Assembly (NCBI GenBank): GCA_964017195.1
Contig: OZ024897.1
Location: 36,985,536-37,049,535, forward strand
Direction of reading: 5' to 3'
From: Siderastrea radians
Lineage: Eukaryota; Cnidaria; Anthozoa; Scleractinia; Rhizangiidae
DNA length: 64,000 nucleotides
Shown piece by piece: positions 57,006 to 64,000 of this stretch (position 1 is its first letter; every line of letters begins with the position of its first letter). A program made the position numbers and the translations under genes. The notes beneath the pieces were generated by a model, which was not told the DNA's origin, did not search any database, and saw only the letters and a program-made list of their open reading frames with translations.

Positions 57006-59187
57006 AAATAAGTTTGCCTGAAACTCTGCCAACAGAAAGACTTTACCGAGGCTAGAACTAAAACAGGTTTGGTTCAAAATGATTTTCTGGCCGCGCTGGG
57101 AGCTGTTAAACATTTTGTCCCATCGCGTCATCTAGCAATGAATTTTACGTCATTTTGCTCATAAGCCTTTCTAGATTTCTAAATGAGAAACAATTTTCTT
57201 CTCTATTTAACCTGAAAGGCGGAATCAATCGTCTTATGAGCCCTACCAATCGCCATCCGAACGAAGGCTGAAAATGCCCTTGATTTGGAAGCTTATTTTT
57301 ATAATCTGGGACTTAGTTGACAGCTCTAGCTTACACTGAGCGGAAAAGTGTAATCCTTTACCGGCACACATATGCAAAAATCCCTGTACGATTTCAGTAT
57401 TTCAAAAGTTATGACCGTTTGTATCAACACATTTGCCCGCATTTGCGATTTTTCAGCCTAATGCTAATCGACACATTTCGATCAGTTTTTGTCATAAATA
57501 CAGCTCAGGGACTGCGGAGATCATTTTGAAGTGGTAGGGCTAAAAAATCTGGCCACGACTTCTTGAAGCGCATAGGCAAGATTAGACGCATGTTGTTACT
57601 TTCAAGTGGTAAAATTCATACATTATCCATGTCATCTGGAGCCCTAAAAAATCAACCCAAGCAAAAACGTGGTAGGGCTATAGCCCTACCAGCCCCTCCC
57701 CCTCCGCGGTCCCTGCAGCTCACCTGCCTCGCAGCTCGGGCTTATTTCCAACTTCAGCCATTTTCCAGTTCCTGAGATAGCTCAATTCCACGACAGATCC
57801 TGTAAATAGATGGGTATTGCCTTCGAAGATTGAGCACGGCCTCTGCCGTGCCGCTTGTTAGTGAACCAAAACTCGAAACCGTGGCCACGTCTCCCGCTAG
57901 AAATAGGCGATTAAAACATCGATTTGTAGCCGAATTTCCTCGAGAATCGGACAATAAACTATCCAACTTCGGTATTTAGGAAGATAATCGAGAACTGAGG
58001 GCTTAAATCTCGAAGATTTAAATCTTCTAAATCGCCGAAAGCTGATGAAACATCGTCGACTTATGTTGCGATGCTGCTTTCGCGAAGGTCCGCATAAATG
58101 GGGAAACCGCTGATTGCTTCAGGATTCTAACCGCTCTTTTTCTTTTTCAAAAATGGAAACCCACAAAAATTTCATACCAAATATTATTTTGCAATATAGT
58201 CATAAATATCTATGCGTTCAATAAAATTGCTTTACCTGTATATTTGCGTGACTACTTGTTGAAAGGGGCTACTCCAGGTAAACGCTAGGGGAAAAAGGTT
58301 CCCTTGAAAAAGAAATATTTTGCATTTTGTTTAAGTCTTTTCTTATGCAAAATGTTTTGATTCGTAAAGTTAACGCAGTGCTGATTCTAGCGTTTTTGTT
58401 CTCTCTTTAAATGGCCTAGATTTCAAATGCGTGGGATGTTTGAAGTTAATGACAGACGACAAATGCACGATCATAACAAAATAAATTCATTATTACACGT
58501 GTAATTTACTTCCTGTTTTTAAGGAAAAAAGTCTTCAAAAAGCCTCATGTATGATCTCCAGGGCCCAAAATGTATACCTTATGTTTCAGTTTCCAACATT
58601 CAGATGTGCTTTCTCTTTTAGAAGAGTGTTTAATTCTGTCCTCGTACAATTATTTCGTTGCTTTGAGCCTTCCAATTTCCAGTCCATTTGCAATCGAGTC
58701 TATGTCAGGGCTTCCCCGTTTAGTTTTCAGCTTTCGGTATTTTGATCCCCATAAGGTTCAAAACCCTCTAGAAAGTTGTTGCATACGATAATATACTAAA
58801 GTCGCCATTTTTTGAAAGCGTGTAGTTTTTGATCGACTGAAAAACTCTTTCTAGGGTCCCCTAAGACCTCCAAGTATAAGCGCTAGTGGATGGATTGCAA
58901 TAAGCTAGCAATATCCCCAAGAAAACCAGGGTCCAAACATAAGCCCTCTTCTTTCCCTTCTCCCATAGATTATCACCTGCTACGAAAAAACTTTTGCATT
59001 TCTTAAGACGACGCTAAGACCCCCCATTAGGCCTGGCCTTTCTAATACGACTGCTAATAATAAGAATACCTGTAAAATTATATTATATGAACAAAGTAAA
59101 ACATATTGGGCCCTGAATAAAAACGGGTGTTCCGAAAACGCGGGGTCGGGGTGCGGACTGCGAGGTGCGGACTGCGGGGTCAACAAA
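57006..59187 (+). repeat. Large repeat, copy A
   Basis: Starts near GACTTTACCGAGGCTAGAAC and ends with the GC-rich block GGGGTCGGGGTGCGGACTGC (59141-59180). Copy B follows directly. The interior has no recognisable protein; short frames in it recur in the other copies because of the duplication. Confidence 0.7.
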
Positions 59188-60945
59188 AGACTTTACTGAG
59201 GCTAGAACTAAAACAGGTTTGGTTTGGTTCAAAATGATTTTCTGGCCGCGCTGGTAGCTGTTAAACATTTCGTCCCATCTGGGCCCGATTCAACGTCTCG
59301 AAAATTAAAAATTAGGCATTTTTGTGGCGTTGTAAAATTTTCGGTTTGCGTCAACTAGCAATGAATTTTACGTCATTTTGCTCATAAGCCTTTCTAGATT
59401 TTCTAAAGGAAGAACAATTTTCTTCTCTGTTTAACCGGAAAGGCGAAATCAATCGTCTTATGAGCCCTACCAATCGCCATCCGAACGAAGGCTGAAAATG
59501 CCCTTGATTTGGAAGCTTATTTTTATAATCTGGGACTTAGTTGACAGCTCTATCTTGCATAGCGGAAAAGTGTAATCCTTTATCGGCACACATGTGCAAA
59601 AATCCCTGTACGATTTCAGTATTTCAAAAGTTATGACCGTTTGTATCAGCACATTTGCCCACATTTGCGATTTTTCAGCCTAATGCTAATCGACACATTT
59701 CGATCAGATTTTGTCATAAATACAGCTCACCTGCCTCGCAGCTCGGACTTATTTCCAACTTCAGCCATTTTCCAGTTCCTGAGATAGCTCACTTCCACGA
59801 CAGTTCCTGTAAATAGATGGGTATTGCCTTCGAAGACTGAGCACGGCCTCTGCCGTGCCGCTTGTTAGCGAACCAAAACTCGAAACCGTGGCCACGTCTT
59901 CCCGCTAGAAATAGGCGATTAAAACATCGATTTGTAGCCGAATTTCCTCGAGAATCGGACAATAAACTATCCAACTTTAGTATTTAGGAAGATAATCGAG
60001 AACTGAGGGCTTAAATCTCGAAGAAATCTTTCCGCTAAATCGCCGAAAGCTGATGAAACATCGTCGACTTGGGTCGCGATGCTGCTTTCGCGAAGGTCCG
60101 CATAAATGGGGAAACCGCTGATTGCTTCAGGATGTTAATCGTTTTTTTTTTGTTTTTTCAAAAATGGAAACCCGCAAAAATTCCATACCAAACCGTAATT
60201 ACTAGATTAATTAAACCTTGGAATTCCCTAGTACTTTCAGTATTTTGCAATATAGTAGTAAATATCCACGCGTTTTATAAAACTGCGTTACCTGTATATT
60301 TGCGTGACTACTTGTTGAAAGAGGATACTCCAGGTAAACGCTAGGTCTATGTTAGGGCTTCCCCGTTTAGCTTTCAGCTTTCAGCATTTTGATCCCCATA
60401 AGGTTTCAAAAACCCTCCAGAAAGTTGTTGCATACGATAATATACTAAAGTCGCCATTTTTTGAAGGCCTGTAATTTTTGATCGACAAAAAAAACTCGTT
60501 CTAGGTTTCCCTAAACCTCCAAAACCTAAACCTCTTCTCTCCCTTCTCTCATAGAACATCGCGACCTTAAATATCCTTATTTAATGCGCAAAAAACTTAC
60601 CGTTTCTTAAGACGGCGCCAAGGCCCCACAAGGCCTGGCCCGTCTAATAAGATTGCTAATGTTCAAAACTATTTTATCTGTTTTTATTGGGTGTTCCGAA
60701 AAGGCGGGGTCGGGGTGCGGGGTGTGGGGTGCCGGGTGCGGGGTCAAAAAAACCGAAAAATAAAATAATACTACTACTAATAATAATAACAACAAAACAT
60801 CCGAAATAAAAAGGAAAACAGAAAATAGTTAAATACTTTAAAATATAATGAAAATACAAGAAAAATATAAAAATAAATTGAGAATTTGACTCTCTTGACG
60901 TTCTAGTGAACCAATAAATAAATAACGAGAAATTTGTCATTTTAC
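59188..60945 (+). repeat. Large repeat, copy B (tandem to A, internally deleted)
   Basis: Direct copy of A with a 70-base difference near 59277-59348, an internal deletion relative to A at about 60340, and its own GC-rich GGGGTGCGGGGTGTGGGG end (60704-60747). It continues into an AT-rich tail (60748-60945) that reappears inverted at about 62060-62250. Confidence 0.7.
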
Positions 60946-62059
60946 AATGGTCATATGGTCTGTGTGGAACACTTTTTTGCCGTAATTTGATTTTATGTCA
61001 AATTTTTTTTGCATTATTCAATTCAGTTTGTTTGGGATAAAAATATATACAAACGTTTTTTGCACATAGCGATATTTATATTGCAACTAAAATGCAACTG
61101 AAAGGTATATCGTCCTGCAGCGATCGGAACCCGACTTGCACTTCCCAAGATGTTACGTTGATTTCATACAAGAAAATAAAATCTGGCACTATTCTAAGCT
61201 CATTGCATGAAAACTCGAGGAACTATTGGTACTCGAGGAGATGCAGCTATGTCTGCACAAAACAAGGCATTAAGAAGATTATTCTTTCCGTGGTTCTTGC
61301 GTGAGCAGAACAGCCGATACCAGGTTTCAAAGCGAAATTAAGCGACAATTAACCCGGGATAATTTCGAGAAAAAAAACTTTTGAAAAAGAATTCGAATCC
61401 CTTAAATAGTAAATTAAAGACAAATTCTGTATATCCAGGGAATAACACACAAAAACCTCAAAAAAAAAAAAAAAAAAAAAGGATTTCGCTGTCCAAAGTT
61501 CAAGAGATTTATAGTATAGTGAAAAGTGGTGTATACATTTTTATAATAGACTGACCAAAAGACATTATAGATGTGCAAAGTTCAAGATATTAGCACAGTG
61601 AACAGTGATGTGTACATTGGATAATAGACTGACCGAAGGATATTACAGATGAGGACTGTTGTGACTTTGAAACAAAATGAGACGTCGTGACTTTCAAAAC
61701 AAACATATACCGGGTACTACAACAAAGAGCTGAGCACGCGGTTTGTTCTGTAGACGAAGTTTAAGAAATATATCCGGCAAGCTAGCGAAATAAAATTCAT
61801 GCAAGGTTGTTGTCACTAAAACAAATTCCTGCAGTATAAAATTGCCCACCCCAACCCCACCCGCAAAAATACAATGGGTGTAAACCGCTAACTCAAGTAA
61901 CTGATTGGCTCGGATCGCTCGACATACCTGTCAGCTACGGTTTGTTTTGTTTACAGAAGCGGTGAAGTGCATCAGAAATGAAATGAAATTAAAAAAAAAA
62001 AGAAAAAACAGGGAGTGAAAAAAGATTGTTCCAAACAGACCTCACGGTTATTACAAACG
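60946..62059. other. Unique spacer between inverted copies
   Basis: No gene is recognised. An A-tract of 21 lies at 61460-61480, and a short phrase is repeated (ATAGACTGACC.AA at about 61546 and 61625, with GTGATGTGTACAT-like sequence before it). Confidence 0.5.
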
Positions 62060-63612
62060 ATTATTAAAATTTCTCGTTATTTATTCATTGGTTCGCGTGA
62101 CAGTTAAATATTCAATTCTCGCTTTATTTTTGTGTTTTTTTTTGCATTTCTTAATTGTCTTTTTAAGTATTTAGCCATTTTTGTTTCCTTTTTATTTCGG
62201 ATGTTTTAAACTTTGTTGTTGTTGTTATTATTATTATTTTTATTTTTTCAGTTTTGTTGACCCCGCAGTCCGCACCTCGCAGTCCGCACCCCGACCCCGC
62301 GTTTTCGGAACACCCGTTTTTATTCAGGGCCCAATATGTTTTACTTTGTTCATATAATATAATTTTACAGGTATTCTTATTATTAGCAGTCGTATTAGAA
62401 AGGCCAGGCCTAATGGGGGGCCTTAGCGTCGTCTTAAGAAATGCAAAAGTTTTTTCGTAGCAGGTGATAATCTATGGGAGAAGGGAAAGAAGAGGGCTTA
62501 TGTTTGGACCCTGGTTTTCTTGGGGATATTGCTAGCTTATTGCAATCCATCCACTAGCGCTTATACTTGGAGGTCTTAGGGGACCCTAGAAAGAGTTTTT
62601 CAGTCGATCAAAAACTACACGCTTTCAAAAAATGGCGACTTAAGTGTATTATCGTATGCAACAACTTTCTAGAGGGTTTTGAACCTTATGGGGATCAAAA
62701 TACCGAACGCTGAAAACTAAACGGGGAAACCCTGACATAGACTCGATTGCAAATGGACTGGAAATTGGAAGGCTCAAAGCAACGAAATAATTGTACGAGG
62801 ACAGAATTAAACACTCTTCTAAAAGAGAAAGCACATCTGAATGTTGGAAACTGAAACATAAGGTATACATTTTGGGCCCTGGAGATCATACATGAGGCTT
62901 TTTGAAGACTTTTTTCCTTAAAAACAGGAAGTAAATTACACGTGTAATAATGAATTTATTTTGTTATGATCGTGCATTTGTCGTCTGTCATTAACTTCAA
63001 ACATCCCACGCATTTGAAATCTAGGCCATTTAAAGAGAGAACAAAACCGCTAGAATCAGCACTGCGTTAACTTTGTCGAATCAAAACATTTTGCATGAAA
63101 AAAGACTTAAACAAAATGCAAAATATTTCTTTTTCAAGGGAACCTTTTTCCCCTAGCGTTTACCTGGAGTAGCCCCTTTCAACAAGTAGTCACGCAAATA
63201 TACAGGTAAAGCAATTTTATTGAACGCATAGATATTTATGACTATATTGCAAAATAATATTTGGTATGAAACGTTTGGTATGAAATACTGTTTGGTATGA
63301 AATTTTTGTAGGTTTCCATTTTTGAAAAAGAAAAAGAGCGGTTAGAATCCTGAAGCAATCAGCGGTTTCCCCATTTATGCGGACCTTCGCGAAAGCAGCA
63401 TCGCAACACAAGTCGACGATGTTTCATCAGCTTTCGGCGATTTAGCGGAAAGATTTCTTCGAGATTTAAGCCCTCAGTTCTAGATTATCTTCCTAAATAC
63501 CAAAGTTGGATAGTTTATTGTTCGATTCTCGAGGAAATTCGGCTACAAATCGATGTTTTAATCGCCTATTTCTAGCGGGAGACGTGGCCACGGTTTCGAG
63601 TTTTGGTTCACT
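62060..63612 (-). repeat. Large repeat, copy C (inverted)
   Basis: Reverse complement of the copy A/B sequence: it includes the AT-rich tail, the GC-rich block (62257-62306) and a stretch nearly identical to 57790-59187. It is closer to A than to B over most of its length. It ends abruptly at about 63612, where another repeat with TGCACCTATCAATGTTAAGC begins. Confidence 0.75.
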
Positions 63613-64000
63613 AATGCACCTATCAATGTTAAGCCAGAGCGGGGGGGTCGGGCAAGGGGTGGGGATTTTGACATTTTCCATAAAAAAAAAGTCAAATTCC
63701 CCACCCCCGGGACAATATAATTGGTCAAAATCCCGAGCCAGGGCAAGTGAAGGTGGTCAAATGTCATTCAAACCTTGTTGCACACAAGAGGAGTGTAATA
63801 ATTAAACTAAGGCAGAATCAATAAACATTTATACAAAACAGCAAAAAGTGGTTTATTTCTTTTATTTTTCAGCTAGCTTTTTAACGATTTTTGTGGAATG
63901 TTTTCTTCTTCTGGCGCCGCAAGTGCGATAACCTTTCGGCTATCGCCAAATTCGACAAGAACCTGGAACAAAACAGTCCTACATCAAAAAACACAAATCT
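63613..64000. other. Non-coding end of window, probable MITE
   Basis: G-run and C-run (GGGGGGGTCGGG ... CCCCACCCCCGGGAC) enclose an A-tract in a MITE-like foldback at about 63640-63715. No gene is recognised in the last bases. Confidence 0.4.

Noticed and set aside
58551..62889. Frames conserved between the repeat copies (for example 58570-58791 and 62649-62870)
   Set aside because: They are identical because the DNA is duplicated; the codon pattern gives no sign of selection and no family is recognised.

Overview
The window is eukaryotic, intron-bearing, AT-rich DNA packed with short inverted-repeat elements. It is most likely from a cnidarian, probably a scleractinian coral. Three things support this: a P2X7-intracellular-domain gene fused to a Cys-rich motif, a large zinc-finger/XPG-nuclease transposon protein of a kind I associate with cnidarian genomes, and many MITE families that I recall from coral assemblies. 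The species cannot be named from the sequence alone. Most of the 64 kb is non-coding.

Left third (1-27 kb). The minus strand carries part of a secreted TGF-beta-superfamily gene. A prodomain exon lies at 1216-1645; the mature-ligand exon must lie left of the window. To its right is an array of duplicated first exons (signal peptide plus start of the prodomain), all on the minus strand, at about 5.6, 7.9, 10.5, 12.4, 21.4, 23.1 and 24.2 kb. Three copies have clean frames (5.6, 7.9, 24.2 kb). Two are frameshifted and two are diverged and cut by a MITE. The array is interrupted by about 6.9 kb that includes a 1.5-kb, 64-bp-period minisatellite (17.2-18.7 kb). A 1660-bp unit (20561-22220) is tandemly duplicated. 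A P2X7-like gene (24654-25776, plus strand) sits inside the last first-exon unit and is bracketed by a perfect 105-bp direct repeat.

Middle (27-45 kb). No convincing complete gene is present. The region holds a 650-bp TTAA-flanked MITE, a pair of related TIR elements head to head (29.4-32.3 kb), a promoter-like first exon with a frameshift (32.9 kb), a LINE 3' remnant, a 457-bp Harbinger-like MITE with a TTA target duplication, a near-perfect palindrome with 213-bp arms (36.9-37.3 kb), further foldback MITEs, and microsatellites.

45.5-51.9 kb. A single DNA transposon of 6468 bp has matching TIRs (TAGTCCATGGGCC) and a TAA target-site duplication. It encodes one minus-strand reading frame of about 1560 codons with N-terminal zinc-binding motifs, a FEN/XPG-like nuclease core and a C-terminal CXC-type Cys motif. 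This architecture fits the Academ superfamily. The frame is broken only by two in-frame TGA codons, both in the same octamer context.

Right end (52-64 kb). MITEs (52.5 and 53.8 kb) are followed by a large repeat present as two tandem copies and one inverted copy (about 57.0-63.6 kb). No host gene is recognised there.
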